A stretch of DNA of 64,000 bases from Nostoc calcicola FACHB-3891 (GTDB lineage Bacteria; Cyanobacteriota; Cyanobacteriia; Cyanobacteriales; Nostocaceae). The notes beneath the pieces were generated by a model, which saw only the letters and a program-made list of their open reading frames with translations, was not told the origin of the DNA and did no database searches. How positions within the stretch are numbered: position 1 is the first letter of the stretch; each line of letters opens with the position of its first letter. The stretch covers positions 208,961-272,960 of the forward strand of contig NZ_JACJRQ010000006.1 in NCBI RefSeq assembly GCF_014697355.1, written 5' to 3'. Made by a program: the position numbers and the translations under genes. This document shows positions 17,599 through 26,172 of the stretch, in pieces.

Positions 17599-18523
17599 AT
17601 TTCAGGCAACCCAGACTCAAGTCATCTATAGATTTTTTAACTAATCGTGGAACATGACTATCAGGAACTTGTCTCACACTACTCAGAGTATCTTTATACA
17701 CAGAACATGATTTCTCCGTTTGCCCCAATTTTTCGTATGCAACGCCCATCTGCCAAAGAGGTACTATTTTTGGGTAATTAGTATTAAGAAATTGAGAGAG
17801 AATTATTGAAGTAGTATTCTCACCTATCGACTTATAAACTCGTTCGGCTTCAGGTAAAGACTGTAAGGCTTCCTCGGTTAGCTGTAAACCACGTGAAAAA
17901 TCTTGAGCGTTATTGTATGCCCAACCCATATAACTCAGAAGTGTAGGTTTGATCACTGGCTTGATAAAATTTGCTCCATTTTTGTCCACTTTATCAAGTA
18001 AGTTAGATGCTGTGTTTAAAGCTTCTAGAGCCAATTTAGGATCGTTCTGTTCATTGTACAATTCACCAAGAGAAACTAACAACATAATCTCCATCAGACG
18101 CATCCCTTTCGATTTTTTTATTAATTTGGCGGCTGAAATAGCAGAATTACAGGATTTAATAGCTTGCTGTATCTGTCCCAATTCTTGATAAATTGCCAAA
18201 GCAGAGAAATGACTTAAAGCTATTAAAGTGCTATCTTTAGTTTTTTCAGCAATTCTAATAGTTTCTTCTGCTATCGGCAAAGCGTCTTTAAAGTTTTTCT
18301 TTTGTAGAAAAGGTTGTAAGTCTGAAAAAGATTTAGCCCATTCCTCCTTCTCTGGCGTGTCAATATCAATACTTATATCATTTATATCAGTAGATAAATC
18401 TGCCACTAGCCACTTTCGCTGATATAGACTGTTTGATTCTACGTTTGCCAAAGCAACTTGTGACCCATTTAAGCCAACAAGCAGGCTTATTCCGATAGCA
18501 ATTTGCCAAATATTGAAACTCAT
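17597..18523 (-). CDS. Secreted or periplasmic tetratricopeptide-like protein
   Basis: 308 residues. The N-terminus (IWQIAIGISLLVGLNGSQVALA) is a likely signal peptide. From about residue 70 helical pairs typical of TPR repeats follow (ALPIAEETIRIAEKTKDSTL, QQAIKSCNSAISAAKLIKKS, LALEALNTASNLLDKVDK, GLQLTEEALQSLPEAERVYK). It probably mediates protein contacts; the partner is unknown. It is a single gene facing hemH across a repeat-bearing spacer. Confidence 0.7.
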   Translation of the reverse strand: MSFNIWQIAIGISLLVGLNGSQVALANVESNSLYQRKWLVADLSTDINDISIDIDTPEKEEWAKSFSDLQPFLQKKNFKDALPIAEETIRIAEKTKDSTLIALSHFSALAIYQELGQIQQAIKSCNSAISAAKLIKKSKGMRLMEIMLLVSLGELYNEQNDPKLALEALNTASNLLDKVDKNGANFIKPVIKPTLLSYMGWAYNNAQDFSRGLQLTEEALQSLPEAERVYKSIGENTTSIILSQFLNTNYPKIVPLWQMGVAYEKLGQTEKSCSVYKDTLSSVRQVPDSHVPRLVKKSIDDLSLGCLK

Positions 18524-18729
18524 AGCTGATTACTTAGACTATAAATATTGATTTATCAGTTAGGAATAAGAATTACCTCACCCTCAATCCCTATAAAGGA
18601 GAGGGAAGCTAGAGACAGGATGAAGTTTTGCATTTTATTTAATTCACGTTTCTTAAGAGTGAGGAGTTTTGTTTATCTCCTCATCTCGCTCATCTCCCCC
18701 TGCCCCTGGAGCCTCTTCCCCCAGAGTTT

Positions 18730-19896
18730 TTACTGCAAAATTCCAATCATATGCAATATACCCTGACCGGTAATCAGCTCGATGATTAAGGCAATGAAGC
18801 CCAGCATGGCAATGCGACCATTCCATACTTCAGCGCTAGTAGTCAGACCCCATTCCCAACGCTCTTGGGGATACATTTTCACCATTTTTTTCATTTGGGC
18901 TGCTTGGGACAGCTTGAAACTGGGGTTTTTCAGCGCATCAATCACTAATTCGGCTAGGGCATTAATAAATACTGGATGGGTATTGGGAGCAGGTACCCGA
19001 CGGAAGTTGTGAATTCCTGATTCTTCTGCAACTTCTCGATACTCAATATCAATTTCTTGTAGTGTCTCAATGTGTTCTGAGACGAAACTGATGGGTACGA
19101 CTAGCAAATCTTTCACGCCTTGGGCACCTAGTTCTTTGAGGGCATCTTCCGTATAAGGTTGGAGCCATTCTACTGGGCCGACGCGACTTTGATAAGCCAA
19201 GGTGTGGCCATTGGGTCGATTGAGGGTCTGCATAATCAGGACGGTACATTCCTCAATTTCTTGTTGGTAGGGGTCGCCTGCTTCTTCAACGTAGCTTTTC
19301 GGAACGCCGTGAGCGCTGAAGAAGATATGAACGTCATCTGGGTTCGGAAACTGCTCTAGTTCTTGGGCTATGAGTTCAGCCATTGCTTGGAGGTAGCCTG
19401 GTTGTTTGTACCAGGAAGGAATGACGGTGTAATCAATGGGTTGAAGTTTAGGATTTTCTTGCCAAAGCTTTTCTAAAAGCCGGAAGCTGGAACCACTCGT
19501 ACTGATAGAAAACTGAGGATAAAGTGGTAGAATTACCAAGTGTTCTACATTATCTTGGGTGATTTGTGCGATCGCCTCTTCTGTATACGGATGCCAATAA
19601 CGCATTCCCACATAGATATCGGCTTGTTGACCCAAATAACCCAACTGTTCTTTTAGGGCTTCTCCTTGGGCTTCTGTGATCCGCCGCAGTGGAGAACCAC
19701 CACCGATTTGCTTATAGTTTTCTTGAGATGTTCTGGTTCGCCGCGTGGCAATGAACCAGGCTAGGGGTTTTTGCAACCAGCGAAAGGGTAGGCGAATAAT
19801 TTCCGGATCGGAAAATAGGTTGTACAAAAACGGCCCAACATCCTCTAGCTTGTCAGGGCCACCGAGATTGAGTAATAAGACGCCTACACGACCCAT
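18730..19896 (-). CDS. hemH: Ferrochelatase with C-terminal chlorophyll a/b-binding-like helix
   Basis: 388 residues. It inserts Fe2+ into protoporphyrin IX to make haem. The family start [23 protein letters not shown], the catalytic-site [19 protein letters not shown] and the [18 protein letters not shown] segment are intact. The last 45 residues form the cyanobacterial CAB-type extension ([20 protein letters not shown]), a helix thought to link haem synthesis to pigment status. Divergent from the methyltransferase gene, with a 94-base spacer that must hold both promoters. Confidence 0.97.
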   Translation of the reverse strand: MGRVGVLLLNLGGPDKLEDVGPFLYNLFSDPEIIRLPFRWLQKPLAWFIATRRTRTSQENYKQIGGGSPLRRITEAQGEALKEQLGYLGQQADIYVGMRYWHPYTEEAIAQITQDNVEHLVILPLYPQFSISTSGSSFRLLEKLWQENPKLQPIDYTVIPSWYKQPGYLQAMAELIAQELEQFPNPDDVHIFFSAHGVPKSYVEEAGDPYQQEIEECTVLIMQTLNRPNGHTLAYQSRVGPVEWLQPYTEDALKELGAQGVKDLLVVPISFVSEHIETLQEIDIEYREVAEESGIHNFRRVPAPNTHPVFINALAELVIDALKNPSFKLSQAAQMKKMVKMYPQERWEWGLTTSAEVWNGRIAMLGFIALIIELITGQGILHMIGILQ

Positions 19897-19990
19897 AGCA
19901 GTTACTTTCCCCCGATTTTTTTCAGGTTTTTTACTAATGTTAACAATATATCTTTATTAAATATAAAGCTTAATCGTAAGGAAATATGCA

Positions 19991-20614
19991 ATGGCAACAA
20001 TTTTACGGGATTGGAGTTACCGCTATCAGTGGCTCTATGATACTATCTCTCGTTTAGCAGCCTTGAGTGTAGGTGGTGAAGGTCGTTTTCGGCAACTTGC
20101 TTTGCAAGGCTTAACAATTGACTCAGATACTCAGGTTTTAGATTTATGTTGCGGTAGTGGTCAAACGACGGAATTTTTAGTAAAACTTTCACAAAATGTA
20201 ACAGGGCTAGACGCTTCACCGAAATCTTTGCAACGGGCGCGGCAAAATGTACCATCAGCTTCTTATGTGGAAGCTTTTGCAGAGTCAATGCCATTTGCAG
20301 ATAATTTGTTTGATGTGGTGCATACTAGCGTTGCACTGCACGAGATGGAACCTCAGCAATTACGAAAGATTATTAATGAGGTTTATCGGGTGCTAAAGCC
20401 AGGAGGGATATTTACACTGGTAGATTTTCACGCTCCGACAAATCCAATATTTTGGCCTGGGGTATCGGTATTTTTGTTGTTGTTTGAGACAGAAACAGCT
20501 TGGGAATTATTAAAAACTGATTTGGCTGGTTTGTTAACAGAAACTGGGTTTGAGGTGGATAAGCCAACTTTGTATGCAGGTGGTAGTTTGCAAGTTATAC
20601 AAGCGAAGAAGTGA
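19991..20614 (+). CDS. Class I SAM-dependent methyltransferase
   Basis: 207 residues. Motif I VLDLCCGSGQTTEFL lies at about 44-58, VTGLDASPKSLQRAR gives the acidic residue for the ribose, and VLKPGGIFTLVDFHAP is the post-motif. It resembles UbiE/MenG-like small methyltransferases, but the substrate cannot be named from sequence alone. It is divergent from hemH and convergent with the DUF3122 gene. Confidence 0.85.
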   Translation: MATILRDWSYRYQWLYDTISRLAALSVGGEGRFRQLALQGLTIDSDTQVLDLCCGSGQTTEFLVKLSQNVTGLDASPKSLQRARQNVPSASYVEAFAESMPFADNLFDVVHTSVALHEMEPQQLRKIINEVYRVLKPGGIFTLVDFHAPTNPIFWPGVSVFLLLFETETAWELLKTDLAGLLTETGFEVDKPTLYAGGSLQVIQAKK

Positions 20615-20633
20615 AGGATAGAATTTGATTTGC

Positions 20634-21146
20634 TCAATCAATCTCCGTCACCAGCCATTGCCACTCGATGACTAGAGTCTTAGGTATATTGAGAAGCAAT
20701 GGCTGTTTACTAGAGATTGGCACATAAAGTTTGAGTGCATCGGTTGTTGGCAATTTAGCTAAGACATTCGTTAAGTTGTATTCGCCTACATTGGGTGCGG
20801 GTGCAGTTAGGGCGTATGCATCCGATGCACTCAACAATTTTCCCCCTGCTGTCTCAATTAACAATGGTTGGGGGTGAGCAACTTCAACAACACCAGGAAA
20901 AGCAACTAAGCGCAACCGTAAGTCTTTGACTGGATTGTTGTAATTCTGTTTGAACAGTAGCACTTGCCAAGCATATCCAAATTCATCTTTGATAGATACT
21001 TGCGAATGGTATCGTAATACATTAGGCGAGTCATGATGTTGACGCAGCAGCGCTTGTGCTGAATCGACACTCCATCCACATACAGTTAATGCTAGAAGGA
21101 CTACTAGGAGACAATGCCAAAAATATTGTTGCAATTTTCGCTTCAT
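20634..21146 (-). CDS. DUF3122 family exported protein
   Basis: 170 residues from MKRKLQQYFWHCLL. The N-terminal hydrophobic stretch (LLVVLLALTVCGWSVDSAQA) is a signal peptide ending in an AxA-type site. The mature part LLRQHHDSPNVLRYHSQVS followed by DEFGYAWQVLLFKQ fits cyanobacterial DUF3122 proteins. Function unknown, probably periplasmic or lumenal. A Met three codons upstream is an alternative start; neither has a clear ribosome site. Confidence 0.78.
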   Translation of the reverse strand: MKRKLQQYFWHCLLVVLLALTVCGWSVDSAQALLRQHHDSPNVLRYHSQVSIKDEFGYAWQVLLFKQNYNNPVKDLRLRLVAFPGVVEVAHPQPLLIETAGGKLLSASDAYALTAPAPNVGEYNLTNVLAKLPTTDALKLYVPISSKQPLLLNIPKTLVIEWQWLVTEID

Positions 21147-21159
21147 GCAGCACATTTTA

Positions 21160-21285
21160 CAGCAGAATTCAGAAGTCAGGAGTCAGAATTCAGAATTCAG
21201 AATTCAGAATTCTGAATCAATCATCCAATAGTCGGACTCCAATTTATGCTGAATTCTGACTACTGACTCCTGAATTTTATTTTGG
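21160..21285. repeat. CAGAATT tandem repeats
   Basis: CAGAATT/AGAATTC units occur at 21183-21212 and reversed GAATTCTGA units at 21250-21275. This is the same family as 7531-7595, filling the divergent spacer before the ABC permease. Confidence 0.75.
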
Positions 21286-21306
21286 TACAATTCCTAATTT
21301 ATATTT

Positions 21307-22362
21307 ATGCTCATTCAACTCGAACCCCGTAGTGTCCCGTCAAAAAGATGGCAAATTTTGTCACCTCTGGTTGCACTACTCGCAACGGTAATTTTAGGAT
21401 TTGTATTATTTGCTTCATTGGGTAAACCGCCTGTTGCTGCTTTACAAACTTTATTAATTTCGCCCTTAACTAGCTTTTATGGATTGTCAGAATTAACTGT
21501 CAAAGCAGCACCAATTTTATTAATTGCTATTGGTTTATCGGTATGTTTTCAAGGTAAGGTGTGGAATATTGGTGCAGAAGGACAGTTTACTATTGGTGCG
21601 ATTTGTGGTAGTGCTGTAGCCTTAGAATTTCCTAGCATTAATAATTATAGTTTATTGCTACTTAGCTTAATAGCTGGTGTGTTGGGTGGTGCAATTTGGG
21701 CAAGTATTTCTGCTTTATTGAAGGTGGGATTTCATGCTAATGAAATTTTGACGACTTTGATGTTAAATTATATAGCAATTTCTGTTTTAAACTATTTAGT
21801 ACATGGGGTATTAAAAGACCCCCAAGGATTTAACTTTCCTGAATCTGCACCGTTTGGGGAATTTGCTAGCTTACAACCATTAATTGCTGGTACAAGGTTG
21901 CATTTGGGTGTAATTTTAGCGATTGTGGCAGCAGTGTTAATTTGGGGAGTATTGCGACAAACATTTTTTGGTTTCAGTGTGCGGGTAATTGGTTCTAGCG
22001 CTAAGGCTGCGGTATATGCTGGAATAGAAAGCGATCGCATTATTTGGCTAACTCTTTTAATTAGCGGTGGATTAGCAGGTTTAGCTGGTGTGTGCGAAGT
22101 TCTAGGCCCCATTGGTCAACTACGCCCTAGCATTTCTCCTGGTTACGGTTATACTGCCATCATTGCCGCTTTTATCGGTCGATTAAATCCATTGGGTATT
22201 ATTTTATCCAGTTTACTCATAGCACTTTTGTATGTAGGCAGCGAATTAGTACAGATTAAATTGGGACTTCCTTTAGCTTTAGCTGGAATGTTTCAAGGTA
22301 TTTTATTCTTTTTTCTTTTAGCAGCAGATATATTAATTTACAACCAAGTAAGAATTAAATGA
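21307..22362 (+). CDS. ABC transporter permease, nucleoside/BmpC type
   Basis: 351 residues with about nine membrane helices. The permease core (IGLSVCFQGKVWNIGAEGQF, GFHANEILTTLMLNYIAI) matches the NupP/YufP branch of the sugar/nucleoside (BPD_transp_2) permeases. In such importers two permeases, a double ATPase and a lipoprotein binding protein work together. The partners are not in this window, so the substrate (purine nucleosides or related) is inferred. Confidence 0.85.
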   Translation: MLIQLEPRSVPSKRWQILSPLVALLATVILGFVLFASLGKPPVAALQTLLISPLTSFYGLSELTVKAAPILLIAIGLSVCFQGKVWNIGAEGQFTIGAICGSAVALEFPSINNYSLLLLSLIAGVLGGAIWASISALLKVGFHANEILTTLMLNYIAISVLNYLVHGVLKDPQGFNFPESAPFGEFASLQPLIAGTRLHLGVILAIVAAVLIWGVLRQTFFGFSVRVIGSSAKAAVYAGIESDRIIWLTLLISGGLAGLAGVCEVLGPIGQLRPSISPGYGYTAIIAAFIGRLNPLGIILSSLLIALLYVGSELVQIKLGLPLALAGMFQGILFFFLLAADILIYNQVRIK

Positions 22363-22604
22363 AGACATTAACTTCGTCCGTGTTATTGAAATAACAAAAG
22401 AGCAATTTTACCATATATATCAAATAAGCGGATCGAGTTTATTAATCAAAACAGGACTTGATATCTGCTTAACTGATAAAAAATCAGAAGTGTGTATTTG
22501 AGCTTGTCGTAGACATCGCCCAAATAAGACTCGTTTTTTTCTTGGCATCAACAAATTTTTCAAAAAATATGAGACTATAGAAATATTCAGACAGTCAGAA
22601 AAAC

Positions 22605-22871
22605 GTGAGTCAGCAAGACAAAATCTTAGGAAAAATCCTCTCAGGGACTTCTGATACAGACATCCCTTTTGCCCAGTTGTGGCAACTCTTATACAAACTA
22701 GGCTTTGATGAACGGATTCGTGGCGATCATCGTATTTTTGTCAAAGATGGTGTTGAGGAAATATTAAATTTACAACACAAAAGAGGAAAAGCCAAAAGCT
22801 ATCAAGTTAAACAAGTTCGTGGAGTAATTATTAAGTATCAGCTAGGAAATAAAAATGAGATTTCGCTATGA
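22605..22871 (+). CDS. hicA: HicA-like toxin
   Basis: 88 residues from GTG 22605. The small double-stranded-RNA-binding-like fold is indicated by LWQLLYKLGFDERIRGDHRI, with the catalytic His in the GDHRIF motif, and a basic C-terminus (KRGKAKSYQVKQVRGVII). HicA toxins degrade mRNA. It overlaps the HicB gene by 17 bases, typical of coupled toxin-antitoxin genes. Slightly longer than the commonest HicA proteins. Confidence 0.82.
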   Translation: MSQQDKILGKILSGTSDTDIPFAQLWQLLYKLGFDERIRGDHRIFVKDGVEEILNLQHKRGKAKSYQVKQVRGVIIKYQLGNKNEISL

Positions 22872-23055
22872 AATTATTCTCTACTGGAGTAGGGAAAATG
22901 AAGCTTTTATTGCCGAAGTACCAGAATTACCAGGGTGTGCCGCTGATGGCGAGACTTATCAAGAAGCTCTGAATAATGTAGAAATCGTAATGCAAGAGTG
23001 GATAGAAACGGCTAAGGATTTAGGGCGTCCAATTCCTGAACCTAAACCGCGTTAG
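22855..23055 (+). CDS. hicB: HicB-like antitoxin
   Basis: 66 residues with the RNase H-like HicB strand pattern: IILYWSRENEAFIAEVPELP, GCAADGETYQEALNNVE. It lacks the C-terminal DNA-binding domain of long HicB proteins, as many short HicB antitoxins do, so it may bind the toxin without strong autoregulation. It overlaps HicA. Confidence 0.88.
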   Translation: MRFRYEIILYWSRENEAFIAEVPELPGCAADGETYQEALNNVEIVMQEWIETAKDLGRPIPEPKPR

Positions 23056-23123
23056 ATGTAATAGGATTTTGGATTTTAGATTTTAAATTTTGGAGTGGTG
23101 AAATATATTCGAGAATATTGTAA

Positions 23124-23627
23124 TTAAGTAACAGGTTGATTAGTTCGGAGTCCCATAATAACTAAGTCTCGTTCAACACCGTCAAGTTCTGCAACTTTAG
23201 GCAAATATCCCCACTGTTGAAAGCCAAATGTTGCAAATAACTTTAAACTGGGATAATTGTGAGCAAAAATAAAGCACACTAAAGTTTTTAAACCCAAACT
23301 AGAACTTTGTTGAATTGCTTGTGCTAAAAGTTCCTTTCCTAAACCACGCCGATGAAAGGCAGGCGCTATGTAAATACTAATTTCACCAGTTGTACTATAA
23401 GCCGGTCGCCCATAAAAGGATTGGAAACTCAGCCACCCAGCAATTACTCCCTCTACTTCGATTACCCAAAGTGGACGATGTGAAGGCGATCGCCCCCTGA
23501 ACCAAGCAAGGCGACTTTCCACAGATACCGCCTCTAAATCAGCTGTTGCCATGCGGCTAGGAATTGCCGCATTGTATATTGCCACAATTGTGGCTAAGTC
23601 GGTTTCAATCGCATGGCGAATCATCAT
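23124..23627 (-). CDS. GNAT N-acetyltransferase, phosphinothricin/methionine-sulfoximine type
   Basis: 167 residues. The N-terminal IRHAIETDLATIVAIYNAAI and the acetyl-CoA-binding motif AFHRRGLGKELLAQAIQQSS fit the Pat/MnaT branch of GNATs. TGEISIYIAP is the strand before the pyrophosphate loop. Members acetylate phosphinothricin, methionine sulfoximine or other amines; the true substrate is unknown. A Met one codon inside is an alternative start. Confidence 0.85.
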   Translation of the reverse strand: MMIRHAIETDLATIVAIYNAAIPSRMATADLEAVSVESRLAWFRGRSPSHRPLWVIEVEGVIAGWLSFQSFYGRPAYSTTGEISIYIAPAFHRRGLGKELLAQAIQQSSSLGLKTLVCFIFAHNYPSLKLFATFGFQQWGYLPKVAELDGVERDLVIMGLRTNQPVT

Positions 23628-24422
23628 TGCTAAGGTCTTGAAGAAAATCTAAACGAAAATATTCCAAAATCATACAGCGTTAATAGTAGCAATTATACGG
23701 CTTCTATCGTAATTGTCACAGATGCCTCATCAAACAGGACTTTTCTGATTCATTCAAGTGTTTATTTGAAAAGTTATAACAAACATAATTTATATTGTTA
23801 TTCTTTTATATTATTACTCGCCAATTCTAAATTTTTTTCTCATTGTTCATTAAGTATTCATCCTAGAGAAATAGATATTTTCTCATGTCAGAAAAAATAA
23901 ACTATTTTATCTAAAGATATATTTACTTTGATATAGAGATGATTGGAATTTTTAAATTACTTACTAATTGATAGTATAGAGCGATTGCATATTGTATATA
24001 TGCATCAAACAATACAACTTTGAATTTACCGAGAAGGGGGAAAGGGGAAAGGGTAAGGGGTAAAGGGTAATAATTAAAAACAGGGGAAAAGGTTAAAGGG
24101 TAAAGGGATAAATTTAACCTTTCCCCCTTCCCCACTTCGCCTTCTTCATAAAGACTTTTGCTTAATGAATAACATACATATAGAAAAAGAAAACTTTGTA
24201 TTTTAAGTCATATTTAGGAAATTTTAATTTGATTATTTCTATAGAAATACAGATACATATGGCTTATATCTCCAGCTAAAGACAGAGGGTATTAGTATTA
24301 GTCTTGCTTAGTATAAGTGTAAGTAGCTGATTCATAGTACGTCACGGCGTAAATAGAGCAACTATTTCAAATCCCTAAAAAGCCTGTTCCATAATACTTT
24401 TGACGAATTTAATATCAAAAAA
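23628..24422. other. Long spacer without a gene
   Basis: About 800 AT-rich bases with no supported gene. An imperfect inverted repeat lies at about 24032-24133: purine-rich GGGGGAAAGGGGAAAGGG and GGGTAAAGGG units pair with the terminal CCTTTCCCCCTTCCCC. The rest shows neither a tRNA nor a recognised regulatory element. Confidence 0.5.
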
Positions 24423-25346
24423 ATGAGTGTCAGTCAATCTAAAAACCCATCGATAGAAGTTGATATTGCAATTTTAATAGATAAAATTAAAAGTGGAATT
24501 TGGCTATTTGGAATTCCGTCTTGGCTCTTTGGCATAACTGATAGAAGTATAGCTATATTTGCTGATGGCTATGTATCGACTGTAGAAATATCTCAACTAT
24601 TTATAGCATCTTTCTTTTTTTTGAGTTGGTTATATCTAAAACCAGGTGAAAGCTTTAATAGCAATGATTTAAGCCCCAGCCAATATCAAGAATATCTCTA
24701 TCGTATTCAAACTGAAAAGCTGAAAATAAAAAAGCTACATATGATTAGCCAGGAGTATATTTTACCTTTTCCCTATGTTTGTCAAATTTATCATTTATTG
24801 AGCTTAAAACATTTAGAAACAGTTCATAAATTTAGCCTTAATAACCTGAAAATTCTCAATATTAGCCATTTCCAAACTACAAGTATAGGTGGGATAATTA
24901 AATTTCAAACAATATTGGATTCACCCGCTAATCCTTTAAGAATTTGGCGACAACCAATTGTGGAGGTAGATTTAATATTGCATACTCCATACACTGTTGA
25001 ACTGAGTATTCCAGTCTACGATAACAAAAGAATAATTGTTATTTTTAATGTCTTCCCATTAAGTGAATCAGAACATCAATTGTTTATAGACATTTATAGT
25101 GACCTAGAATGGCCAAAGCCATTATTGCAAATAATCTTACATTTTGCTTCTTGTTTGACACTGTTTGAAGACTTGCCGTATTTAAAAGCCTTAGCTGAGA
25201 GAAATATACAGCGTTTATTCAATTCAAATCGAATTTCCAATCACGAAACTGGGTTGCTGTTTAAAAGGTTTGTTGAGTTATATGGTTCGAGTGGGGAAGC
25301 AATGAAGTTAATTGAAGGGAGCGAAGAGTTTAATGAAGAATTCTAA
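24423..25346 (+). CDS. Hypothetical protein with N-terminal hydrophobic segment
   Basis: 307 residues, not recognised. Two hydrophobic stretches (SGIWLFGIPSWLFGI and ISQLFIASFFFLSWLYL, about 30-75) suggest membrane association. The remainder looks soluble, with alternating strands (ILHTPYTVELSIPVYDNKR, IIVIFNVFPLSE) and an acidic C-terminus. AT-rich codon use relative to region 1 genes suggests an accessory origin. It stands alone after a long spacer. Confidence 0.6.
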   Translation: MSVSQSKNPSIEVDIAILIDKIKSGIWLFGIPSWLFGITDRSIAIFADGYVSTVEISQLFIASFFFLSWLYLKPGESFNSNDLSPSQYQEYLYRIQTEKLKIKKLHMISQEYILPFPYVCQIYHLLSLKHLETVHKFSLNNLKILNISHFQTTSIGGIIKFQTILDSPANPLRIWRQPIVEVDLILHTPYTVELSIPVYDNKRIIVIFNVFPLSESEHQLFIDIYSDLEWPKPLLQIILHFASCLTLFEDLPYLKALAERNIQRLFNSNRISNHETGLLFKRFVELYGSSGEAMKLIEGSEEFNEEF

Positions 25347-25520
25347 GAATTGTCTGTCGAGGATTTTAACCTATTTTTGATTGAAGAGGAATTTGAGTTT
25401 TTGAAGTCTGGCGATCGCTGTTTTGCCTTCCTGATTACCGAATCCAGACATTCTGGATCAATCCTCCGATCTTAGCAAGCGATCGCCATTTCTCTCAAAG
25501 TGTCTCAATAACGCCCAGCA

Positions 25521-26051
25521 TCACCCATTAGGATCTTTTATGGCAAGCCCGTCTTGTATACATTGCTTTGCCGTTTCAGCATGTTCCTCTAACCCTTGAA
25601 TAACATCTTGGTATTCAGGATCGTTGCCTCTAAGCATTCGGAAAAATTCTATAAATCTTTTTCCACAATCATATAAAGCTATTATCAAATCTGACCGATC
25701 GATCCTGACATCAGGGATTCCATCGCCTGATATCCTGACTTGATTTGCCTCTGGATCTAATCGTACATATCCGTAGTTGTTATATATCCTAACAACAGCA
25801 GATTTTTGAGCTACTAAGTCTAGAATTGCAATGAAGCAAAGATTTTGCACAATCGCCCATAATTCATCTTGAATCTGGATACGAGTATCAGGTTCTTCTA
25901 AGGAGCTAATGACAATCAATCCATCAGCATCTAAGTTATTAATTAATTTTTCACGATATTTTTCAAAATCTATTTTCAAAGTATTCTCATCAATGCAAGG
26001 AAACTCATTTCCTTCACGAATATAAGCACAGAATTCTACTTTGGCTTTCAT
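25521..26051 (-). CDS. Hypothetical acidic protein, candidate immunity partner
   Basis: 176 residues, not recognised. It is acidic and probably cytosolic (KYREKLINNLDADGLIVISS, EEPDTRIQIQDELWAIVQNL, VRISGDGIPDVRIDRSDLII). It follows the giant DUF4157 gene on the same strand after 121 bases. In polymorphic toxin loci the gene after the toxin C-terminus usually encodes the immunity protein, and its size and acidity fit that. This is inference from position, not from a known family. Confidence 0.6.
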   Translation of the reverse strand: MKAKVEFCAYIREGNEFPCIDENTLKIDFEKYREKLINNLDADGLIVISSLEEPDTRIQIQDELWAIVQNLCFIAILDLVAQKSAVVRIYNNYGYVRLDPEANQVRISGDGIPDVRIDRSDLIIALYDCGKRFIEFFRMLRGNDPEYQDVIQGLEEHAETAKQCIQDGLAIKDPNG

Positions 26052-26172
26052 TTGATTTTCTTTATAAAGTAATTGATTTGCCTACAAGCATTCACTTTTA
26101 AAAACAGAGATATTAGTAATCCTGCTTGCTCTGTCTCTAGATTAAAAAAATTAATAATCGATTGACTTGTTT

